Part shown: in pieces, positions 1 to 6,570 of the stretch | How the letters are laid out: the number at the start of each line of letters is the position of its first letter | How positions within the stretch are numbered: the stretch's first letter is position 1 | Virus record (IMG/VR): IMGVR_UViG_3300017739_000126 | Span: 1 to 22,559 of that record | DNA length: 22,559 nucleotides | Source of the DNA: a virus | Strand: one strand, 5' to 3' | Translations under genes and position numbers: made by a program | The notes under the pieces: model-generated | The model's input: the letters and a program-made list of their open reading frames with translations, nothing else | Told to the model about the DNA's origin: nothing | Database searches by the model: none

Positions 1-2
1 TA

Positions 3-143
3 TTCCCTAGCTATGATGCTTGTAGCTATAGTAAAGAAGCTATGTATGCTATCATGGAAAATCAACATGATTCGGTGTTGATACATTGCAAAGGCACTGA
101 TGTTGCATCTAACAAACTTGTTAAACCAAGGGCAAGACCGTGA
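3..143 (+). CDS. C-terminal end of an unrecognised protein (cut by left edge)
   Basis: The frame is open from the left edge to a TGA at 141-143 and gives 46 residues ending in LVKPRARP. The gene starts outside the window, unless the ATG at 42 or 54 is the true start. The visible part has SYDACSYSKEAMYAIM followed by SVLIHCKGTDVASNKL, a small mixed helix/strand segment with two cysteines and no motif I recognise. Its stop overlaps the next start as TGATG, the same coupling used by the following genes, which argues that it is real and belongs to the same operon. Function unknown. Confidence 0.5.
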   Translation, partial: FPSYDACSYSKEAMYAIMENQHDSVLIHCKGTDVASNKLVKPRARP

Positions 144-331
144 TGGGTGACGAATCACTAAGCCCTGCACAGAAGTTTGAATATCGTTTCTTAAAACAAC
201 AGGTCAATACGTTGGAAGAAGAACGATATAGGTATGATGCCAGACCAAATATACAACAAGACTTGTATCGTGCGCGAGAAGAGTTAAAGTCGTTTGTCTC
301 TAAACTTAGAACGAACGGAGTTAAAATATGA
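143..331 (+). CDS. small helical protein, unknown function
   Basis: This 62-residue charged protein is predicted to be almost entirely alpha-helical. Residues 8-55 have a heptad-like pattern (FEYRFLKQQVNTLEEERYRY, then YRAREELKSFVSKLR), suggesting a short coiled coil. The start is ATG 143, which overlaps the upstream stop (TGATG); a GTG at 140 would add one Met and cannot be excluded. The stop overlaps the next start as ATGA at 328-331. I do not recognise a family. Small coiled-coil proteins like this are common early-region phage genes of unknown role. Confidence 0.6.
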   Translation: MGDESLSPAQKFEYRFLKQQVNTLEEERYRYDARPNIQQDLYRAREELKSFVSKLRTNGVKI

Positions 332-531
332 AGCGTTTCACAACTGCTGAAAAAGAATGGTTAGGATACAAGCGCAAATTAGCAAACAATAATATGAAGG
401 TGTCGTTAGCAAAAGCACCGTGGCAGCAAGGAGAGCAGCATGACAAACATGACGAAGAAGGAAGAGAAGGTATGGGATTATCTTCTGAAAAACAGAAAAG
501 CAGAAAACGCCGAGGTAGCAAACGCGTGTGA
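328..531 (+). CDS. small basic protein, unknown function, overlapping the next gene by 92 bases
   Basis: A 67-residue frame that starts at an ATGA overlap with the previous gene. Its first half (MKRFTTAEKEWLGYKRKLAN) looks like an ordinary small phage protein. Its second half (EEGREGMGLSSEKQKSRKRR) is low-complexity and very basic, and lies over the first 92 bases of the DUF6378-domain gene in another frame. The translational coupling supports expression. The long overlap means the C-terminal half may be only what the downstream gene's codons happen to give. No family recognised. A +1 shift near 440 would join it to the downstream frame, but I see no slippery site to support that. Confidence 0.5.
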   Translation: MKRFTTAEKEWLGYKRKLANNNMKVSLAKAPWQQGEQHDKHDEEGREGMGLSSEKQKSRKRRGSKRV

Positions 532-883
532 CGTTGACATACACTTTGTAAAAAATCTTATATCACGAATTAGTTCAGAAAACTGGCGAGAAGAAGTGTC
601 AATAAAACAAGTTTGGGATCGTGCAAAAGTACTGGACACAGCTAAAGGTTATGTCACGAAAGATCGTGCGGCAGATCATGGCGACATGGAAGATAACTTT
701 CAGCGCATCGCCGTATACTGGAACGCACACCTTGGACTGATTGATTTCATAAAGACAGAAGACGTTGCAGCGATGATGGCACTACTAAAGATTGCTCGCA
801 TACATTCTAACTCTGCACACATGGACAACTGGGTAGATGCTTGTGGGTATCTGGCTTGCGGTGGCGAGGTCGTCAGTAAGTAA
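440..883 (+). CDS. helix-turn-helix protein fused to a DUF6378-like domain
   Basis: 147 residues in two parts. Residues 8-45 look like a winged-helix/HTH unit (KVWDYLLKNRKAENAEVANA, then DVDIHFVKNLISRI). Residues about 75-145 match what I know of DUF6378, a small alpha-helical phage domain: DHGDMEDNFQRIAVYW, MMALLKIARI and NWVDACGYLACGGE are its hallmark segments. DUF6378 has no established biochemical role; conserved His, Asp and Glu residues on helices resemble metal-dependent nucleotide-binding folds, but that is inference. The start is ATG 440 with a good AAGGAG at 428-433. The stop TAA overlaps the polymerase ATG by one base (TAATG), so its translation is coupled to DNA polymerase. The HTH could bind DNA or simply position the domain. 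Confidence 0.8.
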   Translation: MTNMTKKEEKVWDYLLKNRKAENAEVANACDVDIHFVKNLISRISSENWREEVSIKQVWDRAKVLDTAKGYVTKDRAADHGDMEDNFQRIAVYWNAHLGLIDFIKTEDVAAMMALLKIARIHSNSAHMDNWVDACGYLACGGEVVSK

Positions 884-2709
884 TGGATATCTATACTCTA
901 GACTTTGAAACGTATTATGCCCAAGATTACTCACTGTCGAAGATGACAACTGAGGAGTATGTTCGGGACAGGCGATTTGAAGTTATCGGTCTTGCTATAA
1001 AAAAGAACGACAAATCTACTAAGTATGTAAGTGACCCAGGCACAGTCAAACGTCTACTATCACACATAAACTTCTCTGACTGTGCTATACTCTGTCACAA
1101 TACTATGTTTGATGGGGCAATACTTAGTTGGCATTACGGTATCAAGCCAAAGGCATGGTTCGACACGATGTATATGGCACGTGCTCTGCATGGGGTGGAG
1201 ACAAGTGCATCGCTAAAAGCGGTAGCCGAACGCTACGGTGTGGGCGTCAAAGGTAACGAGGTACACAACGCCAAGGGCAAGCGCCGTGCCGATTTTACTG
1301 TGGGGGAGGCTGAACGGTACGGTGAGTACGCCAAGAACGATGTGGAACTAACCTACAAACTCTTCAAACTTATGGGGGCTAAGTTTCCCAAACAAGAACT
1401 GAAACTGATAGACCTGACCTTGCGTATGTTTATTGAGCCTACGCTTGATCTGGATCTTGGACTGTTGGAACAGCACCTTGAAGATACAAGAGATCGTAAA
1501 GACAAGTTGTTACGTGATGCAAATGTCACCGACAAAAAAGATTTGATGTCCAATCAGAAGTTTGCAGATATGCTACGAGATCTTGATGTAGAACCACCCA
1601 TGAAGATCAGCGCCACGACAGGCAAGCAGACCTACGCCTTTGCGAAGTCTGACGAGGCGTTCAAAGAATTACAAGAACATGACGATGATCGGGTACAATC
1701 TCTGGTTGCTGCACGTCTGGGTAACAAAAGTACCTTAGAAGAAACACGTACAGAGAGGTTTATAGGTATATCTAAACGTGGGCTGCTCCCTGTACCCGTA
1801 AGATACTACGCCGCACATACAGGTAGATGGGGTGGGGTTGACAAGATCAACTTGCAAAACCTACCAAGCAGAGGACCAAATGCGAAGAAGCTAAAGAAGG
1901 CAATCATCGCACCCGAAGGCTATACAATAGTCGAGGCTGACAGCGCACAGATTGAAGCGCGAGTGCTTGCATGGTTTGCAGGGCAGGACGAATTGACTAA
2001 TGCGTTTGCCAACGGCGAGGATGTGTATGTAAAGATGGCTTCTCGTATCTATGGATGTGCTGAAGAGGACGTAACTAAAGAACAGAGATTTGTGGGTAAG
2101 ACTACAATTCTTGGCGCAGGGTATGGCATGGGGGCAGAGAAGTTCGCAGTACAGCTCAAGACGTTTGGGTTTGAAGTGCCACCTCATGAGTCACGCAGGA
2201 TTATAAATATCTATCGGGATGCTAATTATAAGATAAGCAAAGTATGGCGTGATGCTAATTATATGGTGCAGCAACTAGCAAACGGCAGAGCCGCACAGTT
2301 TGGTCGTAAAGGTATTGTCACTGTGGATGCAGCCAACAACGCACTTGTCATGCCTAATGGCCTTAGTATTTTTTACGAACAGTTGTATGCAGAGCAAGCC
2401 GAAAAGGGTTTGGAGCATAGCTATAAAACTCGTAGGGGGCGCACCAGAATATACGGTGGCAAGGTCATAGAGAACGTATGTCAAGCATTAGCTCGTTGCA
2501 TTATAGGCGAACAAATGCTAAGAATAAGTAAGAAATACAAAGTGGTGTTAACAGTACACGACTCGATTGTATGCTGCGTTCCTGATGACGAGGTTCTTCT
2601 AGCACGGCAACATGTAGAGCATTGTATGAGAAATACACCCGATTGGGCAGCAGGACTACCTATAGACTGTGAAAGCGGTATAGGCAAATCATATGGAGAC
2701 TGTGAGTGA
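883..2709 (+). CDS. polA: family A DNA polymerase with 3'-5' exonuclease domain
   Basis: The replicative DNA polymerase, 608 residues, with no 5' nuclease domain. The proofreading domain shows Exo I (LDFETYY, D7 and E9), Exo II (HNTMFDG, D77) and Exo III (YAKND, Y149 and D153). The polymerase domain shows motif A (EADSAQIEAR, D353 and E358), motif B (RFVGKTTILGAGYG, R402, K406, Y414) and motif C (TVHDS, H559 and D560). Aligning K406 with E. coli K758 and Y414 with Y766 puts Leu410 at the position of Phe762. In virioplankton a Leu there marks slower, more accurate enzymes that are often linked with temperate phages. Motif C has Ser561 where most family members have Glu. The start ATG overlaps the upstream stop and no Shine-Dalgarno is needed beyond coupling. 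Catalytic residues are intact, so the enzyme should be active. Confidence 0.96.
   Translation: MDIYTLDFETYYAQDYSLSKMTTEEYVRDRRFEVIGLAIKKNDKSTKYVSDPGTVKRLLSHINFSDCAILCHNTMFDGAILSWHYGIKPKAWFDTMYMARALHGVETSASLKAVAERYGVGVKGNEVHNAKGKRRADFTVGEAERYGEYAKNDVELTYKLFKLMGAKFPKQELKLIDLTLRMFIEPTLDLDLGLLEQHLEDTRDRKDKLLRDANVTDKKDLMSNQKFADMLRDLDVEPPMKISATTGKQTYAFAKSDEAFKELQEHDDDRVQSLVAARLGNKSTLEETRTERFIGISKRGLLPVPVRYYAAHTGRWGGVDKINLQNLPSRGPNAKKLKKAIIAPEGYTIVEADSAQIEARVLAWFAGQDELTNAFANGEDVYVKMASRIYGCAEEDVTKEQRFVGKTTILGAGYGMGAEKFAVQLKTFGFEVPPHESRRIINIYRDANYKISKVWRDANYMVQQLANGRAAQFGRKGIVTVDAANNALVMPNGLSIFYEQLYAEQAEKGLEHSYKTRRGRTRIYGGKVIENVCQALARCIIGEQMLRISKKYKVVLTVHDSIVCCVPDDEVLLARQHVEHCMRNTPDWAAGLPIDCESGIGKSYGDCE
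2218..2263 (+). repeat. 13-bp direct repeat inside the polymerase gene
   Basis: GATGCTAATTATA occurs at 2218-2230 and again at 2251-2263, 33 bases (11 codons) apart in the same frame. Both copies encode DANY, within YRDANYKISKVW and RDANYMVQQL just after the O-helix. Extending to the left, 15 of 16 bases match. It may be a remnant of a small in-frame duplication or coincidental codon reuse. Confidence 0.6.
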
Positions 2710-3377
2710 ACATCGCACCTTGGTCGTTTAGTAAAGCGAAAGCGTTTGAACAATGCCCTAAACAGTTTTACCACGAAAAGATTTTAAAGCAGTATCCTGT
2801 TAAAGAGACGGATGCCATGAGATATGGCACAGACTTTCATAAGGCTTGCGAAGACTACATCAAATCAGAAGTGCCTCTTCCTAAAAAATTTGATTTTATA
2901 CAGTCAACTCTTGATGCTCTTAACAACAAACGCGGTGTTAAAATATGTGAACAAAAGCTAGGCTTGACTGCTGACCTAGAACCATGTGGGTTTTTTGATA
3001 AACGTGTGTGGTTTCGCGGGATAGCTGACCTAGTAATCATAGACGTGTTGACAGGTGTTGCGTGGGTTATTGATTACAAAACAGGCAGATCGTCAAAGTA
3101 TGCTGACAAAGGGCAGCTTGAGTTGATGGCTTTAATTATATTTAAACACTACCCACAAATAACAAGAGTGAAAGCAGGACTTCTTTTTGTTATAGCCAAA
3201 GGTTTGATAAAAGCTGAGTATGAAATTGACTCAGAACCAAATCTTTGGGAGAAATGGTTAGGAATATATGGTAAGATGCAAAAAGCATTTGAGTCGGATG
3301 TATGGAATCCACGCCCGTCTGGGTTGTGCAAACGTCATTGTCCAGTGCTTGAATGTGCTCACAATGGGAGAAACTAA
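2706..3377 (+). CDS. Cas4/RecB-like PD-(D/E)XK nuclease with probable Fe-S cluster
   Basis: 223 residues. The N-terminal SFSKAKAFEQCPKQFYHEK is the classic Cas4/RecB-nuclease opening. It is followed by YGTDFH (H45), GIADLV (D108), the core VIDYKTG (D123, K125) and QLELMAL (Q137), which together form the complete PD-(D/E)XK active site. Cys17 near the start and C208, C212, C217 near the end have the split arrangement of a 4Fe-4S cluster seen in AddB and Cas4 proteins, though the spacings (x3, x4) are not the usual ones. The start is a GTG at 2706 overlapping the polymerase stop by four bases. Set between polymerase and helicase, it most likely acts as a DNA exonuclease in end resection or recombination. 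It also resembles DUF2800-type phage nucleases. No CRISPR genes are nearby, so a Cas4 role in spacer acquisition is unlikely. Confidence 0.88.
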   Translation: MNIAPWSFSKAKAFEQCPKQFYHEKILKQYPVKETDAMRYGTDFHKACEDYIKSEVPLPKKFDFIQSTLDALNNKRGVKICEQKLGLTADLEPCGFFDKRVWFRGIADLVIIDVLTGVAWVIDYKTGRSSKYADKGQLELMALIIFKHYPQITRVKAGLLFVIAKGLIKAEYEIDSEPNLWEKWLGIYGKMQKAFESDVWNPRPSGLCKRHCPVLECAHNGRN

Positions 3378-3664
3378 TGCCATACACTAAGACAAAGCGT
3401 CCTTATAAGAAAGAATACAAACAACAGAAAGCCAGAGGCGAGCATGAAGATCGCATGGAACGTCAACGTGCCAGACGTAAGATGGATAAGAAAAGTGTAG
3501 ATAAAAATAAAAACGGCAAAGCCGATAAACGAGAAGGCAAGGACATTGCCCACAAGAAACCGCTAAGTAAAGGCGGAAAAAACAAAGACGGTGTAAAAGT
3601 ACAAAGCCGCAAGAAAAATCGTGCAGCGGGGGGTGCTATGAGCAGCCCTAAGAAGAAGCGGTAG
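3377..3664 (+). CDS. small very basic HNH-like protein
   Basis: 95 residues, very rich in Lys and Arg, so probably nucleic-acid binding. The start is ATG 3377, overlapping the upstream stop (TAATG) and preceded by GGGAG; an upstream in-frame ATG at 3353 would lie inside the nuclease gene. The segment DIAHKKPLSKGGKN, followed by VQSRKKNRAAGG, resembles the phage HNH-endonuclease core (DVDHIKPLSKGG..N....RS.NR), but with Ala where the active-site Asp sits next to the first His. This suggests a degenerate or non-catalytic HNH fold. Just before it, DKNKNGKADKRE fits the 12-residue EF-hand calcium loop spacing (D1, N3, N5, G6, D9, E12). The assignment rests on short motifs only. Confidence 0.7.
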   Translation: MPYTKTKRPYKKEYKQQKARGEHEDRMERQRARRKMDKKSVDKNKNGKADKREGKDIAHKKPLSKGGKNKDGVKVQSRKKNRAAGGAMSSPKKKR

Positions 3665-3676
3665 TGTTTCACTACC
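3660..3676 (+). promoter_or_regulatory. intercistronic hairpin in front of the SNF2 helicase gene
   Basis: GGTAGTG-TTT-CACTACC is a perfect 7-bp stem with a 3-base loop. It covers the TAG stop of the upstream gene and ends two bases before the GGAG (3679-3682) of the helicase gene. There is no T-tract, so it is not a classic terminator. Its placement suggests an effect on translation coupling, mRNA processing or stability. Confidence 0.5.
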
Positions 3677-3688
3677 ACGGAGAACAAC

Positions 3689-5224
3689 ATGAAGATAATT
3701 AGGGATAAGGCAATATTGCTGAAAGTCCGTAATCCTAAACAGATCACGACTGTAATCCCAAAGAGCAAGGAGTTGTCAATGAATGAAGTCGTTGTAAATT
3801 GGGGGCTTGACGAAGCTCACACCCTACGTGGGTTAAATATAAACGTGCCGTCACCTATCACTAAACGATACACTTGGCCTGGGCAGTACAAGCCGTTCGA
3901 TCATCAGAAGACTACAGCGTCGTTTATGACGATGAACAAAAAGTCTTTTTGCTTCAACGAACAAGGCACAGGCAAAACCGCCTCTGCTATCTGGGCGGCT
4001 GACTATCTTATGATGCAGGGCAAAGTAAATCGTGTGCTAGTGATATGTCCCTTGTCAATTATGGATAGTGCGTGGCGTAATGATTTGTTTTCTTTTGCGA
4101 TGCACAGGAGTGTAGATGTTGCTCATGGCAGCAAGGACAAGCGCAAGAAAATTATAAACAGTGGGGCTGATTTTGTAATTATAAACTACGATGGCGTAGA
4201 GGTTGTCAAAGACGAGATAGCAAACGGTGGGTTCGATCTGTTTATCGTGGACGAGGCTACGCATTACAAAAATGCACAAACAAAGCGATGGAAAACACTA
4301 AACAAACTGATCGGCGATAATGATTGGCTGTGGATGATGACGGGTACGCCTGCTGCACAAAGTCCAGTAGACGCTTACGGTCTGGCTAAATTAGTGGACC
4401 CTCTGTCTGTACCAAGATTCTTTGGGTCATGGCGTGACATGGTTATGTGGAAAGTCACTCAGTTTACATGGAAGCCCAAAGACACAGCAAAAGATACAGT
4501 CTTTCAAGCGTTGCAGCCTGCAATCCGTTTTACAAAAGACGAATGTCTCGACTTGCCAGACATGGTATACACCAAACGGTTTGTAGAGATGACAAAGCAA
4601 CAGCAGCAATACTATGAAATGTTGCGTAAAAGAATGGTCATGCAGGTGGCAGGAGAAGATGTTACAGCCGCTAACGCTGCGATCAATCTAAATAAGCTCC
4701 TACAAATAAGTGCAGGTGCAGTGTACACCGATGATGGCGATACGGTCCAGTTCGATATAAAGAACCGATACCAAGCGTTGAAAGAAGTAATAGATGAAAG
4801 CAGCCAAAAGGTTTTGGTGTTTGTGCCTTTTAGACACGCTATTGATCTACTTACTGAGAAGCTTGCCAGGGACGGCGTAACGTCGGAGATCATACGAGGA
4901 GATGTTTCTGCGAGTAGACGCACTGACATCTTTGCCCGCTTCCAACACGACCCAGATCCCAAAGTGTTAGTCATACAACCACAAGCAGCAGCGCATGGAG
5001 TCACGTTGACAGCAGCGAACACTGTTGTGTGGTGGGGACCAACATCGTCGTTAGAAACATATGCACAAGCAAACGCACGTGTTCATCGTTCTGGGCAGAA
5101 GCATAAATGCACTGTTATTCAGTTGGCAGGGTCTGCCGCAGAAAAACGTATTTACCGTATGTTAGATGCTCGTATCAATATACATACAGAAATGATAAAT
5201 TTATACAAAGAAATACTTGACTAA
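3689..5224 (+). CDS. SNF2-family (SF2) DNA helicase/translocase
   Basis: 511 residues with the whole SF2 helicase series: Q-motif FDHQ (Q73), Walker A EQGTGKT (K96), motif Ia VLVICPLSIMDSAW, Walker B VDEATH (D188, E189), motif III MTGTPA (218-222), motif IV VLVFVPFRHAIDLL, motif V around HGVTLTAANTVVWWG, and motif VI QANARVHRSGQK (arginines 464 and 467). The motif VI sequence and general spacing are typical of SNF2 proteins. The sequence is compact, with no added chromatin- or DNA-targeting domains. Such proteins recur beside family A polymerases in phages, where they are thought to supply double-strand translocation or remodelling at forks in place of a DnaB-type helicase. It has its own ribosome site (GGAG 3679-3682) and is not stop/start coupled. 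Confidence 0.93.
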   Translation: MKIIRDKAILLKVRNPKQITTVIPKSKELSMNEVVVNWGLDEAHTLRGLNINVPSPITKRYTWPGQYKPFDHQKTTASFMTMNKKSFCFNEQGTGKTASAIWAADYLMMQGKVNRVLVICPLSIMDSAWRNDLFSFAMHRSVDVAHGSKDKRKKIINSGADFVIINYDGVEVVKDEIANGGFDLFIVDEATHYKNAQTKRWKTLNKLIGDNDWLWMMTGTPAAQSPVDAYGLAKLVDPLSVPRFFGSWRDMVMWKVTQFTWKPKDTAKDTVFQALQPAIRFTKDECLDLPDMVYTKRFVEMTKQQQQYYEMLRKRMVMQVAGEDVTAANAAINLNKLLQISAGAVYTDDGDTVQFDIKNRYQALKEVIDESSQKVLVFVPFRHAIDLLTEKLARDGVTSEIIRGDVSASRRTDIFARFQHDPDPKVLVIQPQAAAHGVTLTAANTVVWWGPTSSLETYAQANARVHRSGQKHKCTVIQLAGSAAEKRIYRMLDARINIHTEMINLYKEILD

Positions 5225-5265
5225 GTAGTATAAGTTATTATATGTCAGATATATAAATATATAAT
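5217..5265 (+). promoter_or_regulatory. AT-rich junction with inverted repeat and weak promoter-like match
   Basis: The 52 bases between the helicase and Gam-like genes are almost pure A/T. ATTATAT (5237-5243) and ATATAAT (5259-5265) form a 7-bp inverted repeat ending directly at the GGAG (5266-5269) of the next gene. TTGACT at 5217-5222 with TATATG at 5239-5244 (16-base spacer) could be a sigma70-type promoter for the second half of the operon. A-T richness makes chance matches likely, so the promoter call is tentative. Confidence 0.3.
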
Positions 5266-5276
5266 GGAGAACATAA

Positions 5277-5666
5277 ATGGCGGTATCAGTCGAAAGGCTT
5301 ACAAAAGCCTACATCAAAATACGCGATAAGCGTTCGGAGTTGTCTGCCAAATTCAAAGAAGAAGATGGTGGTCTTGCTGAAAAGCAGGATAAGATTAAAC
5401 GTGCCTTGCTAAAATACTGTAAAGAACAGGGCGTGGACAGTGTAAGAACTCCTGCGGGTTTGTTCTATCGCACAGTCAAACAGCGCTACTGGACAAGCGA
5501 CTGGGACTCTATGAACTCTTTCATTATGAAGCATCAAGTTCCTGAGTTTTTCGAGAAGCGTTTAAATCAAACCAATGTACGACAGTTTATAGAAGAGAAT
5601 CCTGATTCGGTTCCCGCAGGTCTCAATGTAGACTCGGAGTACGTCATCTCTGTGAGGAAAAAATGA
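5277..5666 (+). CDS. Gam-like / Gp157-like phage protein, putative nuclease inhibitor
   Basis: 129 residues. Residues 5-50 form a charged helix (AYIKIRDKRSELSAKFKEED, then EKQDKIKRALLKYCKE). A compact C-terminal part follows: SVRTPAGLFYRTVKQRYWTS, DWDSMNSFI, FEKRLNQTNVRQF, ending PAGLNVDSEYVISVR. This long-helix plus small alpha/beta layout, with the W-x-x-hydrophobic and final VSVR-like strand, resembles Mu Gam and other phage host-nuclease-inhibitor proteins, which bind DNA ends and block RecBCD. The match is from overall pattern, not a diagnostic motif. It has its own GGAG site and its stop overlaps the next ATG (ATGA). If Gam-like, it would protect replicating ends, and possibly act opposite to the Cas4-like nuclease. 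Confidence 0.72.
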   Translation: MAVSVERLTKAYIKIRDKRSELSAKFKEEDGGLAEKQDKIKRALLKYCKEQGVDSVRTPAGLFYRTVKQRYWTSDWDSMNSFIMKHQVPEFFEKRLNQTNVRQFIEENPDSVPAGLNVDSEYVISVRKK

Positions 5667-5863
5667 ACGAAGATACACCATATGTGAACATTAATAAGGT
5701 TGCAGACTACTTCCAAGTATCTGTGTCAACCGTCCGTAAGTGGATAAACAACGATTATATACCTGATAGCACGTACATAAAAATCGGTGAGGTCTATAGG
5801 TTTAGACTAGATGATGTGGAGTCTGCGCTGTCAGAAGCAAGCAAGACAGGAATGGCTGAGTAA
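5663..5863 (+). CDS. excisionase-type helix-turn-helix DNA-binding protein
   Basis: 66 residues, essentially one MerR/excisionase-like (HTH_17) winged helix. YVNINKVADYFQVSVSTVRK is the helix-turn-helix, WINNDYIP the wing-leading turn, and KIGEVYRFRLDDVESAL the closing strand and helix. Proteins of this size act as phage excisionases, Cox/Cro-like regulators or architectural factors. There is no integrase in view, so an excision role is not shown. Its position inside the replication block, coupled to both neighbours (ATGA upstream, TAATG downstream), fits an origin-binding or regulatory role equally well. Confidence 0.85.
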   Translation: MNEDTPYVNINKVADYFQVSVSTVRKWINNDYIPDSTYIKIGEVYRFRLDDVESALSEASKTGMAE

Positions 5864-6570
5864 TGTCCGATATGGCATCTACTAATAACACTGTGCATCA
5901 GATAACCTTGGGCGGTAAACGTTTTAGCAAGTCTGTGGACGGTGAGCGCATTGGTGCTATTGATAGCCCAGTGAACGTAATAATAGTAAATGCCGCAAAG
6001 TTGGCTCGTACCTATTATAAAGATGAGTACGATCCAAACAGTCCATCTGCCCCAACATGTTGGTCGCCAGATACGCAAGTCCCATCCGTTGATGTGCCGA
6101 CAAACCAAAAACAGTCTGCTCGATGTATGGATTGTCAGCAGAACATCAAGGGATCAAGTGACGGCGGTGGTCGCGCTTGTAGGTTTTCTCAACGCCTAGC
6201 TATCCTTCTGGAAGGGCAGATGGACACCGTTTATCAAATACGAATCCCTGCTACCTCTATTTTTGGCAACGCCAAGGATGGCAACATGGGCATGCAGGCA
6301 TACGCTAAATATCTTCATAAGCACAAGACGCCATCGATAGCTGTGGTGACACAGATGCGCTTTGATGATAGAACTGATTCACCCAAATTGTTTTTCAAAG
6401 CCGTTCGTGCACTTGAAGAGCAAGAGCTTCAGATAGCTTTGAAGCAGAAGAGCAGCCATGCGGCAAGCATTGCTGCGCTACAAACCGTAGCGATCCCAAG
6501 AGAGGACGCTATAAATAAGTCTCCGTTTACGGCAGTAGACGGGTTTGAGTATAACAAAGGAGAAAACTAA
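5863..6570 (+). CDS. four-cysteine, probable zinc-binding replication-module protein
   Basis: 235 residues. Cys66, Cys88, Cys91 and Cys106 (TCWSPD, ARCMDCQQN, GGGRACRFS) have the spacing C-x21-C-x2-C-x14-C, a plausible zinc site. The Pro and Gly residues around it recur in phage proteins I have seen beside single-strand-binding proteins; that family has no established function to my knowledge. The part after the Cys region (about 112-190) looks like a small alpha/beta domain (RLAILLEG, TVYQIRIPATSIFG, IAVVTQMRF, LFFKAVRALEEQEL). The stop overlaps the SSB start by one base (TAATG), suggesting matched production with SSB. A DNA-binding or SSB-partner role is inference. Confidence 0.78.
   Translation: MSDMASTNNTVHQITLGGKRFSKSVDGERIGAIDSPVNVIIVNAAKLARTYYKDEYDPNSPSAPTCWSPDTQVPSVDVPTNQKQSARCMDCQQNIKGSSDGGGRACRFSQRLAILLEGQMDTVYQIRIPATSIFGNAKDGNMGMQAYAKYLHKHKTPSIAVVTQMRFDDRTDSPKLFFKAVRALEEQELQIALKQKSSHAASIAALQTVAIPREDAINKSPFTAVDGFEYNKGEN

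Noticed and set aside
1891-2187. 98-residue minus-strand frame inside the polymerase gene
   Set aside because: Lies over catalytic motifs A and B of the polymerase and has no motif or ribosome site.
3353-3376. Upstream ATG extension of the basic HNH-like gene
   Set aside because: It would start inside the nuclease gene. ATG 3377 has the TAATG coupling and GGGAG site used by neighbours.
2706-3377. CRISPR adaptation (Cas4) system
   Set aside because: No cas1, cas2 or repeat array is present. The nuclease is embedded in a phage replication operon.
5663-5863. Evidence of an integrated prophage with attachment site
   Set aside because: The excisionase-like HTH is the only hint. No integrase, tRNA or att-like repeats are visible in the window.
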